Positions 12,301-25,604 of a stretch of 64,000 bases of DNA are shown here, piece after piece; the first letter of the stretch is position 1, and every line of letters starts with the position of its first letter. The position numbers were made by a program, and so were the translations under genes. The notes under the pieces are model-generated. The model was not told the DNA's origin and did no database searches. It saw nothing but the letters and a program-made list of their open reading frames with translations. This DNA comes from Monomorium pharaonis (lineage: Eukaryota > Arthropoda > Insecta > Hymenoptera > Formicidae): NCBI RefSeq assembly GCF_013373865.1, contig NC_050476.1:8344501-8408500 (forward strand), given 5' to 3'.

Positions 12301-15300
12301 TCTGTTATTGGACTTGTGTTTCGTTAATCGACCTTATGTTATCAAAAGGCCGCAACTTCATTTATTTCTGCAAGAGCTCCGTGTTGTTGCACAAGATTAA
12401 TCGAGAATTGTTAATAAAATTAGTAAATCTGATAAGAATTTCGGATGTTTTTCTCCAGTTACAAAAGAACAGTTTTAGGATTTTTTTACTTACTGTGATA
12501 GAGTATTTCGTGAAAATAGTTACAGATATGTCTCTATTTATATGCATACAGTACTCGCTACAGTTAAACAATCTTTAATGCTATAATTTGTACCTAATAA
12601 TATTGAATTTGATTATTATGTAGAAAGACATGTTACAGAATTTGCCAACCATCTATATAATCTACAGCCACACATTCCTCAAGTGATTGCTATTAATAGG
12701 TGGTACTTATACTTATATACATAAGAATAGCAATTTGCGAGCTCTTCGCCAATCTTATAGCTTTCATAAGGAAAGAACTTCATAAGGGAAGGGAAATTAT
12801 CAACTCAAGCCTGCTTTAATAGTCACTCCTGATGGCTATATACTAGAAATTCGAGGGTCTTATTGATGCATCCAATAATAATGCAGTTATGCATTATTAT
12901 GTTGCAAAATAAATTTGATAATGATGCAGCTAAAATAAATGAGTGGTTTAAAGAAAATGACATTATCGTTGATAGAGGCTATCGGAATATTACGAACTTA
13001 TTGGCACGTTTAGGTATTACGTGTAAAATGTTTGCATTCCTTGAAGCTGGTGAGCGTTAATTTTCTACGAAGATGCTAACAAATCTTGATTGATGACAAA
13101 ACACAGACGGGTAGTAGAGGCTACAAATGGGCACCTAAAATCCATTTTTTAATTTCGGGCACAAGTAATATAAATCCAACATCTTCCAAATCTGGGAGAT
13201 TTCTACCGGATAGTTAGAACTATCCTCAATAAATATTATTTTCTCAATTATATGAATGACGCTAATACTGCACTGGCTCAATGATTAGGGTAAATTAGGG
13301 TATGATGGCCATACGGAAAAGATGGCCAATAGTTATAATTTCTCCAATAATTGCTAAATAATGTGTTCTCGTAATTATTTTCAAAGATAATTAATATTTA
13401 CTCTAGTTTATGTGCGTATACTATTCGAAATAATGATATTGTGGATGTCACATTACGTTTTTACTTTTGACTGCCTGCAAAGTTTTTCACGTGTTCATTA
13501 GAAATTGCCACAATGTCGAATAAATTATAGTTGTGCTGTCGCAATGAATGTTACCTACGTAACAAAAGTATGTAAATTGTAATGTGTAATTATATTTTTT
13601 ATTTTCTTTTCTATTTTTTAAATAAATACTATGATTATCTTTCTCTCGCTGTTTGGGCAAGATAACCCATGACATTTCGGGATAAGTGTTTATGTATATA
13701 TTTTATTAAAAAAGACGAAAATTAAGTTATGCACCTAATATTTTAATTTCACATATTATATATGTTTTTTGGTCCTAAACTTGTGTGAACATTTAATATG
13801 AAAAATGTTTACAACTAAAATTAAATATGTAATAATATGTGGCAATAAAACTAAATATGTAAAATTATAAGTTTTTTTATTATTCTATCTTTCCCCTACT
13901 GGAAAAGGCAAGAGAACCGAATGCCGTTCAGGCGCTAGTAGAAGTGAATAATTTCCATACAAAAAATGTTCAGAGATAGGTTTGATTGATCAATTGCTTG
14001 ACTTCCTAGTGCTTACTTTGGAATTCTTAAAAGACTTGACTTTTGGCATTTATTGATTGGAATTATCGCGCATATGTTACGAGTATTCTATGGTTCCTGG
14101 GACACGCTCGGAATTGAGCAAATGTTCACTTTTCTTTAACTAGATTTATTGAAACTATTAAGAATGGAAACACCACAATAAGTAAATCTAAGATGATCTC
14201 ATTACATTTGAGCATTAGAGTATGTGTGGAAACAGTGAAAAGACAATGTTTTTCTTGGCCAGGATAGGGAAACTGATCTTGCCCTTAACCAGCCGGACAA
14301 CTTCAGGATCTCGCCTATCAGTCTCGCCTTAACCAGCCAGACCACCTTCCAGTCTCGTCTTAAAGGGATGCTAAACTGCTGGTCAAACTTGATCGAGCTC
14401 GATAATGTAGAGTCATTCATGCACATTCTTAACAAATTTTGTATGTATTTCTTTTATAGATTTGGAAATCCTTTACCAGAATTAAAGTTTATGTACTAAT
14501 ATCAGCTTATGAATTGAATTTCATACCAAAAATTAAAACAAATTTTTCAGATTGCTCTTTTTATACGAAATTTTCGTACTCATTAAACTTACTTATTAGA
14601 ACGCCTACGCTTAATATGAAAGCGTAGTATTGTTTCTAAATGTTTGCTCCACTTGGGCCCAGGCTTGATTTGTGCAAGGTCTAAAATTTTTACATCAGAC
14701 ACATTTTGTTACAAGTTGACGCTAGAAGCTGACAATTAATAAATTTTTTGTCGTTTTTTCTACAAAATCGTTACGGCTCGGCTTTGTTATTATCTATGCT
14801 TTAATTCTGAAGAAGGATTTTTAATTCTGTAAATGCAATTAAAAGATTAGTGAGAAATAAAATTATCGATAAAACAGTACAACTTTAGCATCTGACAACT
14901 TAATGGTCTCGCCTTAACTAGCCAAATTACCTTCCAATCTCGCCTTAGTTAGCTAGATCGATTCCTGGTCTTACACACATATGTGAATACATTATAATCT
15001 TACTGGTTATCATCGAGCAAACAGACGCATTTTCATACTTTAGTGCTCTATTACTCGGTCTCTAAGGATTTTTGAATTTTGTGCTTATTGAGACATTTGT
15101 TCAGAAGGACAGTAAGGAGGACAACATATTAAATTTTCAGACAATTTTACCGGCAGCCAAAATCCATAAGATTGGTACGAAGTCCGCCCCGCACCCAACC
15201 CAGTGGATTTTGATTCTCGGCTAAATTTGTTGAGAATGCAATATGTTATTCGTTGTGATCTCTTGATCATAAGTTTTAATGGATATAAAATCCAAAAATC

Positions 15301-18300
15301 AATGGTTTTCGAAATATTAAGCTTTAAAAGTTCGATTTTTTGCTTTTTATAAGTGTTTGAAAATATAAATATGGTAAATATGAACCTTAGAGTATCTTTC
15401 TAAAACGGAGAATTCCAATATTTTGCAACTTACTTTTTGCAGGTAAACGTTAATCTAACGTTCGACATTACTTCAGCCGTTGTTGGATAAATATTTACGG
15501 TATTTGATTCATCAGTACTGTATGTTTCTCCCTGATAGAAGAAATAAGAGGAAGTCGAAATAGGAATCGCTTCCGTGCTCACTTCTGTAACAAAAAAATT
15601 CCGTGTTAATCACTCTATTAAAAATCCAAGGCTTGTCGCAATCATAAAAGAATTTAATATAATTTACTATTTTCTTCAATGGTATTATTGGACTGGTTTG
15701 CTTGCAGTGACACAAATGTATCATTGGAATCTGATTCCCTATATCTCTCAGATGTTATTTTCAAAAATTCGCATCCAATTTCATCTTCTGCATCTAAACA
15801 GTTTACAAATCCATCACAACGATTTTGTTTTGGTAAACACTTTCCTAGGCTCGATTGGCAAGTAAATCCTGGACATGAATTCAAGGGTTTATCTCCGAAA
15901 GAAGATGCCACATAGTTGTCTACAAAATAACACATTTCAAATAATAAAATCAATGTTAAATAGAAAAAAATATAACATTTTTATCTTTAATCCTTTTAAA
16001 GGACTTACCTAAAGTTTGAAACGCTTGTAAAATCCAATCTAAGTAGTAACTAATTTTCATGTAAACACCAGGCTCATCTGGACGCCCACATCCGTCACCG
16101 TGGCTGATTAGGCCAGCTGCGTACCACTGAGATTTTAAATTTGGATTTCTGTGTGCAAGAAAATTTTTGTATAATATCAGTGAAAAAATAAAATTTGCAA
16201 TATATTAATTATTTTAAATAATTCAATATTGGGATAAAAAACCATCTTGTTTAGAGAATACCTTAATTTTCGAAATATAAATATTGAATGGAAATGTCAT
16301 AAAGCATTAAACAAACAAAACTAACTTATATAAAGAAATTTTACTTGTTATTAGTTCCATTAAGAAAAACATGTTCTCAATGTTTAATAATAATCTTTAT
16401 GAACTGAGAGAAAAGAAATATTGGATAGAAAATACAACAGCTCTCTCTTCAAACTACTCAGACAGCATACAACATGTAGTGGCCGTTCGATTTAGTCTTT
16501 ATTTTGTCCAAACGTAATAAAAATATTTTAAGACATACATTATTAAATTCAAAACATATTTATATTTGGACGTTTTAAAGATGTTTATTTTACGTACGAT
16601 TGAAACATAATTTGTAATATTTATTTCTACAAAAATTAAATAAACAAAAAATTAAACAACTTTAAAACTAATAAGAGAGTGTGTTCTAATTTTACAGAAG
16701 TATTCAAATATATTAACTCTTTAACCGCCAGTGTTAAAGATCTTTGTCTTTTCGGCCATGCCCCAAACTGCCGAAAAATTGAGAATCTTTGAAGTTCATG
16801 GTCTGATAAATCTAGAATGTATCTGAAGGAGTAAAAAAAGATTTCCAGACCATGAACTTTAGTGTCAAAGATTCTCAATTTTTCGGCAGTTGGGGACATG
16901 TCCGAAAAGATAAAGATTTTTAACGCTGGTAGTTAAAAGGTTAATAGAACACAATCTCTAAATATTTTAAATTTTGGTAGTATTTTGAAATGTGACACAT
17001 ACATCTTTAGATAGAATACAAAAATGTCATCAAACTGGTATAGGCTTTTTAAGCGACATCCGTTTATTTCTCGGAAACTAAACATTGCACTATAATATAT
17101 ATAAAAATATGATTTGCTTACATAAATAATTAAAGAAATGAACACCCTGGTATGCCTGGTGTTTGATATGGGTCTTTTTTATATAAAATTTAAATACAAA
17201 TTCTTTAAAAGCAAAAAAAATTGCTTGTTACCTGCACATTAAAGGACCACCACTATCGCCCTGACAAGCATCGTGACCACCCGCAGGATATCCGGCGCAA
17301 ATCGTGGAGTTATTCTGATCAATTAAATATTTACATGATGGCAAGATCGGCACTTCTACTTCTCGCAAATGATCCGCTAAAAAATATTATTTTTAAATAA
17401 AAAGAACAGATTATATCTTATTATTGATAACTTTTGAGATAATTTTTATAAGAATTGTCTTTTATTTTTAGAAATACTTTTTCCAGAAAGATGTAGGAAT
17501 CGACTCGACTAACAAAAGAACACAACCAAGTGTCCTCTTTCAATTTTAATAAGCTTTGGATTTGTTAAAATATAAATAAAAATGAGAGACACATTTCTTA
17601 TATGTGCATTCTCGCACGTTAAGGTTGTGAAAACCTAACGTGCTAAAAAAAAAATACTTATTTTCTTTCGGAGCAAATATCGTCGAAACCGTAAACAGTA
17701 GAAAAAAAAAGTTTTAAATAAAAATTAACTAATTTCAAAAGTACTTTTCAATAGTGTTTTAAAAAAAATTTTTAATAAAGATATAAAAAAATTTTACTTA
17801 AAATTTGTAACATTATTAAAAAGTAGCCTTAAAACTATTTGACTTTTATTTAAAACACTTTTTCTATTTTTTATAGTTACAACGATATTTATTTCGAAAG
17901 AAAATAAGTAATTTTTTTTTAAGAGATGCTTTGTCCCCAATTTGCGAGAACGCATTTATAAAAAATATGTGCCTCTCTTGAATTACAAACAAAAATATCT
18001 CTTATTTTTGTTTGTAATTCAACATATTTAAAGCTTATTAAAATCGAAGGAGGGTTTGTGTCCCCTTGTAAGATGTTTTATGTGCGCGTAATTATACAGA
18101 AGTTTACCAAAAGATTTTTGAAAAAATAAAAATTTTTATTTAATTTGAACATTTTTAAAATTAAGCCAATTTAAATATAATAGTTACAGAAGTTATAATC
18201 TTAAATATAAGAAAATACTCTTTAAATCTTTTAGAAAATTAAAAAAAATATATTTGTATCACTTAAGGATCATCCTGCATAATTACTGCTTTGGTTGCTA

Positions 18301-21300
18301 AGTAATATATTAAAAAAACATCTTACGTTCTGGTCCATGTTCTATTATAGATCCCCATCCAATAGCAACGCACACGGACTCAGGCGATGGCCCTTCTTTC
18401 CATTCATGACCCGCGGTTTCTAATTCTGGCAAGCAAACTGGGCGGACCCATCGATTGAAAAGAAGAGGTTTGTCTAACATGATTACTGAGATGTCGTTTT
18501 GCATATGTCGTTCTATGTAATCGGGATGAATAATTACGTATTTCACCTTTCTTAGCTGTGTTGACGGTGAAAATGATAATTGCCTGAGTATGCCGGCTTG
18601 TATTTCAAAATAATATCCCTTATATCTGAAAATATTATTATTAGCAGACACATTTTAAAAAAAAGAATATATGTATATCTAGAGATGTTGAAATAAGGTA
18701 TAACATTGCAAATTTTGTGAATAAAAAGAAAAAAAAGAAATTATGTTTATTTCATTATAAAGATCTTATTTTTCTTTATTTGACATTTAAATTTTATGAA
18801 AAAGTTATAGGAAATGATATATGAGATGATATTTATTTTGTTTGTGTTTTTAAATAGCGTTTTACTATAATAAATTAACTATAATAAATTTTATTTGTTT
18901 TTAGCTGTAAAAATTAAGCACCATAAAAAATTCTATGTTTCAAGGATTAATTTTAATGTCTACAAAAATGGTAAAATTTTAATTTGATTGATCGAGCTGT
19001 CTTCAAGATATAGCGGTTACGTATTTTGAAAATATGATAAGTGGTGACGTTATTTTATACAATTTTTTAATAAAATTTATGGCGAATAGAGAAAAGTATA
19101 GATATATAATCTTTACAATGACATAAATTTGATATATTTATTGCTTTCTATTTTTCCATAAAAAATTCATAATTATTGCCAGACCTCATCTAAGTGAACA
19201 AAAAATAATTTTGCGAATTTCTTGGGACAAAATTGTTCGTCCATTATTGTTGAATATCATTATAATTCCCTTAAAAGTAATTTCCCTGGAAAGAAATTAT
19301 TTTAAACGAGACTACAGTGATATTTCGCAATAGGTGCGTTTAGCAATTTTCAAGTGGAAATGGAATATTGATGAGATGATAACTCAATATCATCTTTTCG
19401 TATCTAGTATTGAATATACTAATTCAAATACTGATAGTGTATTGATAGAATACTAGGATAATTGCAATGAGTCAAAGCTTGAAATGTAATATTATTACGG
19501 TACGAGATTACGGTGCCATAACACAAAAAAAATTGATAACAATATTTTACATTGTAACAATACTAAACATAAATACTCTTATTATGTAACGGTAATAATA
19601 TTGTACCAAAAATAAATATGGACCAAAAATAAATTGTACCAAAAAAACATAATGGATTATAGTCCAATAATATTATGGTATTATTATATTATTGTTTTAA
19701 TGCTAGAGTTCCAGTATTGAAGTATAAAATATTTTTCGGTAGAAAATCGGTGTTTTGTCAGAATTCAACATTGATTTAGTATACTTTTATTTGTTGTCGC
19801 TTATAATATATGCATTATACAGTTGTACAAACTGCGATTTGTGGAATCGTCTTTGGAAACACTCTTACCTATTCATGCAATGACCCGCGGTAAGTATGTG
19901 AATTTCACTGAGAATAACCCCACCACAATGGAAGTTGCCATTCTTGTAAATGGCAACCAAGAAGGGCCAAGCTGTGGGCTGACTTGCACGACCGCCGACC
20001 ACTCGTGATTGCGTTCCAACGATAGTATCATTCTGCTCTTGTATCTTCTCCTTAGACACCGATTGATTCACATTCAGTAGGCCCAGCATTTCTCGGTATT
20101 CCGCGATTTCCAATTGTTCCTCCACGTGTCTCTTGGATACATAACTATTCTTCGTCGCGTTAGAGATGGGAGAGAAATTTTGACGTGGCAGGACTTTGGT
20201 GCCGCAAGGTAACGGCGGGCACTTGACAAATACTGCTTTCCCCGGACACGTCGTCGTCTGTATATCGTTAAGTTCAGTTTCTATTACATAGAGACCTTGA
20301 AAAACATCTTCAGGCACATCGACAGTTTGTATTTCTAGTGGCATTCTGCAATAATCAATTTAACAATAACTTGCAAATGTACCTTCTGAGCTTAAACATT
20401 TTATTTTATTATCAAAATTTTGTGTCATTCTCAAATACATGACTTATACTATCGCTCAAAAGTATGTGCTCTTTTTGCTTTGTCTTCTTTAATTAAATGG
20501 TGGGAATTTAAAAAAAAAGTAAATTTGAACCTTTTTCTTAATTGTCTAGATGTTATACTTAATATTCATCTTGATGGTTAAAAAATTTTATAGTCTACGT
20601 ATATATACAAAAGTATCTAACAGAATTAAAATAAAATTTAGGCATATAATAAATATACAAAAAAAATATGTACAAAAATTAGAAGAGTAAAATACTTTTG
20701 AGCGGTAGTGTCTCTAGTAGTGTATACAAGAATTGTTTTAAGAGAGTACTGTCTTACAGTTTTTTTATTAAAACCAGTACATGTTTTGACTATGTATGTT
20801 ACTTTTCTTCGTTCAGTTCTATAGGTTTGCGCCATTGTGGAATGAGAGCATGTATGCCAACCCTCTACCAGATTCTATGTTATTCTCGGAGCCATCTCTT
20901 GATATTCTCAATTACCTTTTTCAAATCTTCAAAGCTTGTTCGGAACAAGGTTTGAAGACGACGAAAGCATTGTTGGATCTGTCAAGAGATGACTACAGGA
21001 ACAAGATAGAACTTGTAGGTCTATTTTGTAACTGTGAATAATAATTTGGTATTGTTACATTGTCGTTGCACAGCTTTCTTGCTATATATGTGCACAACAA
21101 CACTCTAATGATACCAAATTGTCGTTAAGAATTACAGAATAGGCCATTTAGTACAGAAAAGTTATACAAACTCTCGTATCGCAATGGCACAAGGCCATAG
21201 AATTAAATGGAAAATTTGTAAAAGAATAACATATATACCTAAAACATGTATCTTTGTTGATTCTTATTTATGTAAAATGAACAGTTTTCAATAAATTTGG

Positions 21301-24300
21301 GACATTACTTTTTGAACAATTTTTGTACACATATATATATATACATGTCATTAAGAGTCATTGCCATAGATATAGTATATCTAGACCGAGGATTGTCCCA
21401 AATTTCGGGAGTGGAGGTAGGGCTTACGTACGATGTAAGATATATTTCCTTTTCTCTTATATGCGCTTGTATGTGAGAGGGAAAGAAATAAATTTTATAT
21501 CGTCCGTCCCTTTTCAACGTTTTCGTCCGTTATTTTCTACGTGTGCCTATACTTCCACTCCTGAAATGAGCAGGCCTGGTCATTACATCTATTGATAACA
21601 TACGGTAAGGGCCAACCAACTTCCGATGCGCAAGCTTCCTCTGCCCAAGGAAGTGTTTTCGAGCAAACGGGATACCATTTTCCACGAACATTTTTATGCA
21701 AATATCCTTGAGCATAACCAATCATAAAACCAACCACCTATGATTTTTTTGAAGAAATGATAGGAAAATAGATAGGAAAATATTTATTAATTTTTAAAGA
21801 ATTCTAAAAGATACAGACTTTCTAAGGCTTTTTGAATTAAAAATCTTTTTAAATTATATAATAATATAGAAAAAATTCAAAAATTCAAAAATTTTTTGTA
21901 GAAATTATGAAAAATTATTATATAAAGTTTAAAGAAGAATTTTTATCAGGCTAGTAATTGTATAACTATCTTTTACGTACGTCGTTTGGACCCATATGTG
22001 TTTCCAGAAGTATATTGCAGTCAAGTTCGTCTTTTCCATTAGAACATTGTTTTATCCCGTCGCAACGTTGAGAAAGTGATACGCAATTATTACTATTATA
22101 ACGTTTCTCCCAATCATCGCAACTGAAAGAATCCCCTGGGCAACCTAGAAATGAAACATTCAAATTTAAAAGCATACATTTTTTCTACGTTCACGTAAGT
22201 TTTCGTTAATTTTAAGGACAAAAATCTATTGTAATACGGTGGTTTATCTTTCAAGCGGTGTAGTTATACACATTTCGTACAAACCGCTCGTATGAAGAAA
22301 AGTTTCGTGGATAAAGTAGCTTACATAAATTTAACCAGTATTTAGCGTCATCTGGTGGACAATCACAATAATACTTAAAAGAAGATGTTATATTTATAAT
22401 AAACTACTATTTTTTAACACAGCGATTACAGCCTAATTCTCTTCCTTAATTTATAATTAATTTTTGGTCTGCTCAAGAACCGAGACGACAAGGAAAGAAA
22501 TGCTCAGTTATAGCTCAGTTGATCATTTAGATTTCTGCTATGTCACACACATATTATTATTATTTTATTCTGTTAAGAGCTATGGAATGTTAAAAACAGT
22601 ATTAACGTAGTAAATTTTTTAATTATATAAAAGTGTAATGTATTTACTATAAAAACATTAAATGCGATGTATCATTCGAGCAAAATCAATTTTTTTCATT
22701 TATTTTAAACGTGTACAAAAAATGAAAATAAATTGTTTCTTATTTATTTATTTAAAATAAATAACGACAATCTAATATGTAAAAAATAAAATAAAATATG
22801 TGTATTTTTACCAAAACAACCGAGCTCGTCCTCTCCGTGTGGACAATCAAAGTAACCGTCGCAGAGTCGATCTCGCGATATCCGATCTCTGCAGGAGCAC
22901 TTTGTCTCGTCGCTGGCGTCGGTGCAATCGACACGGCCGTTGCACCATTTTACCCTCGGAATGCAGTACTGATTATTACATTGATGATAATTTGCAGGAC
23001 ATTTGTTGAACAAGGAGAAATCTAAAAAAACAATTATTATGTCGTTAAAAATAACGCTCTAATTTACCTTCCTAGAAAATATCATTTAGATTGTAATTTT
23101 AAATTTTTAGGGTAAGCAGGCAAATATAATAGAGATAATTAAGACGGATTAGAGATTAAAGAAATGCATTAAAAAAGGGAGACATGATAGACAACTTGAA
23201 GGGTCCTCGCAGGAAATATACAAACTTTTACGCACTCGGATTAATCTGCGCGACAATACTGTTTTCCGGAAGAAGTTGTGATTCCTTCGGAAGGTCTTTC
23301 GTTTCGTCGGCAGAACGATCGGATTGCGACGTGTCAGGGATCGGCGGGAATCGAATACTTGGCAGTGATATATAACCGCAAAAATACGGCATGTTTGGCT
23401 GCTCGGACATTCCGGGTGTTGGCTGCTGATTCAGCGGGAAGATAGGTGCGTTTGACATCGCAGGTCCTGTGGGACCGACGCCTTGTCCTGTCGGCTGAGC
23501 TAGATTGGCGGCGTAGTTAAATCTCGGCAGAAACTGTACAGTATTCGCTTGCACTTGCATATAATTGGGCGATGAGGAGCTCTGTAGATTCTGGAACGGA
23601 AAACCGCGACTTTGTCCGGAGGTAGAACTCGGATAAAACGCTGATGCCGGAGATAACGGTGTGTTGGCAGATTGGGCGGGATATGGAGTAAAGAAGCAAA
23701 CTGGATGTGGCCTTGTCCATATAGTGGGATTCGATTGCAGCTGTTGATAGGATTTCGTGCTTTCTGCGGTTACTGGAAGAGGTTTGCTGCTGTTTTTCGC
23801 TTGAAAATGATTGGTCGACATGAACTGCTCGTAATTACGGTAATTACTTTCCACCGATCTTGATCCTGTAAGTATCATGTATTTCTTTCTTAATGCCATC
23901 GTTATTATTTGAGAAGACATATCGTATTTTAAAAAAAACGCAAGTAGAAAATTAGAGTATAATTCTGCCTTTTGAAAAACGTTTAATACTTTGCCTTCGA
24001 TTCGGAGAGAAAAGAGCCTCCTGACTTTTCATTCATTTTTTATTAAAGTAACTTTTAGCAGTGTTATCTTTAAAATAATAAATCTAAATAAAGTATTCTT
24101 TATAATCTGATAAAAAATTATTTATAATAATTATATAAATATAGCAACAGACATTGTTGCCAATTTTTACTGGTATGAGTAATATATCGTTTATTTATTA
24201 TTTAAAGAAAATTGTATAACTCGTAAACATTTCATTACTTTTGTAAATGTAAATAATACAAAGAAAAAATTTATTTTGTTCTCAAAAAACGTTTTATAAA

Positions 24301-25545
24301 TTTTATTAATTTTTTATAAATGTATTTTTAATATTTTTATTATTTATTATTTTAATTGCTTTATTATTATGTTTGAAGGTCTGTAAAATTTAATAATTGA
24401 ATAATTCTTTTACTGATTTCAAAGTTACTTAATTTCTTGGTTTAAAAGTAAATTTATAATACAAAGGAGAATGTGGGAAAAAGTAGTCGATTTTTGCTCT
24501 CAGCTGGCATGTGAAATCGATATATGTATTTTTTTAATAGTTTTTTGTTTGTAAATAACGTGGCGATATTCATTTTGCCAGAAAATACGGGAAAACCCCT
24601 CAAAAACTAAGTTCAAGTATAATAACATAGCCACAACAAAATAAAAAGAGTAGGCTGTACCACGGACCAGACCATGATATCTTTATGCATTTTCAGGGTT
24701 TTTAAACCACTTTTTTGATTAAAAAAGAAGTGGTGATGGAGCAATTGTGACACCGGATTTGTGTTCAGCGGCTTAAAATACAAGAGAATATCACAGTTAA
24801 AGGATATCTGATCCGTGGTACAGATCACCTTTTTTATTTTGTGTGGCTGTATTATCGTACTTGAACTTAATTTTTGACGTATTTCCCCGCATTTTCGGGC
24901 AAAATGAATATCACCATGTTATTCTACCACAAAAAATTTATAAGCAAACACATCGATTTCAGCTAGGGGCAAAAATCGACCACTTTTTCCCATCCTTCTT
25001 TGATGGAGAAGTGATATTATAAACAAAATCAATTTTTTACATAGATATATGTAATTGAACATTGACGTCAGAAGCGAGAAAATGCTTGCAACGTACATCA
25101 AAAATAGCATTTGTAACAGATAGAACAAACGTGTCAATATATCATAAATCCCTTTTATTTGTGTTGGTTGATCAATATCAACCTGTATAACATACAGTAT
25201 CAATTGTTGTGGAAAATTTTCAGAGAGATTTCATATTTCATGCAACAATTTTGAAAGAATTCAAGAAAATGAAATGCTGCAACAAATGTATTTTCAAAAT
25301 CTATCACATGCAGTAAATTTAAAAGTATGTGATAAGCAAAATCAAAAATCATTACGACATTATAGTGACGGTAAAATGATTCCAAAACAATTATTAAAGT
25401 CACATTTTTCTGAATCATAATTCATTTTATGTCATTTTAAGGTTGTTAAGATTTATTGATATACTTGACTTGTGATGATATCGGAACAATTTGATGTAAT
25501 TATATATTGTACTATAAAATTGCAATAACCATATTAATGAATTAA

Positions 25546-25604
<59 letters not shown>

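Larger units (their letters stand above)
11047..15185. mobile_element. Decayed DNA transposon, 4.1 kb, with ~190 bp terminal inverted repeats
   Basis: The left end GGACCCCGCACTAACCTTAT and the inverted right end GGACTTCGTACCAATCTTAT begin TIRs that stay alignable for about 190 bases (ATGGATTTTGGCT, CAAATGTCTCAA, TTTGCTCGATGAT). The interior holds a broken transposase on the plus strand. It sits in the 5 kb intron that splits an LDLa repeat of ndl. Confidence 0.65.
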
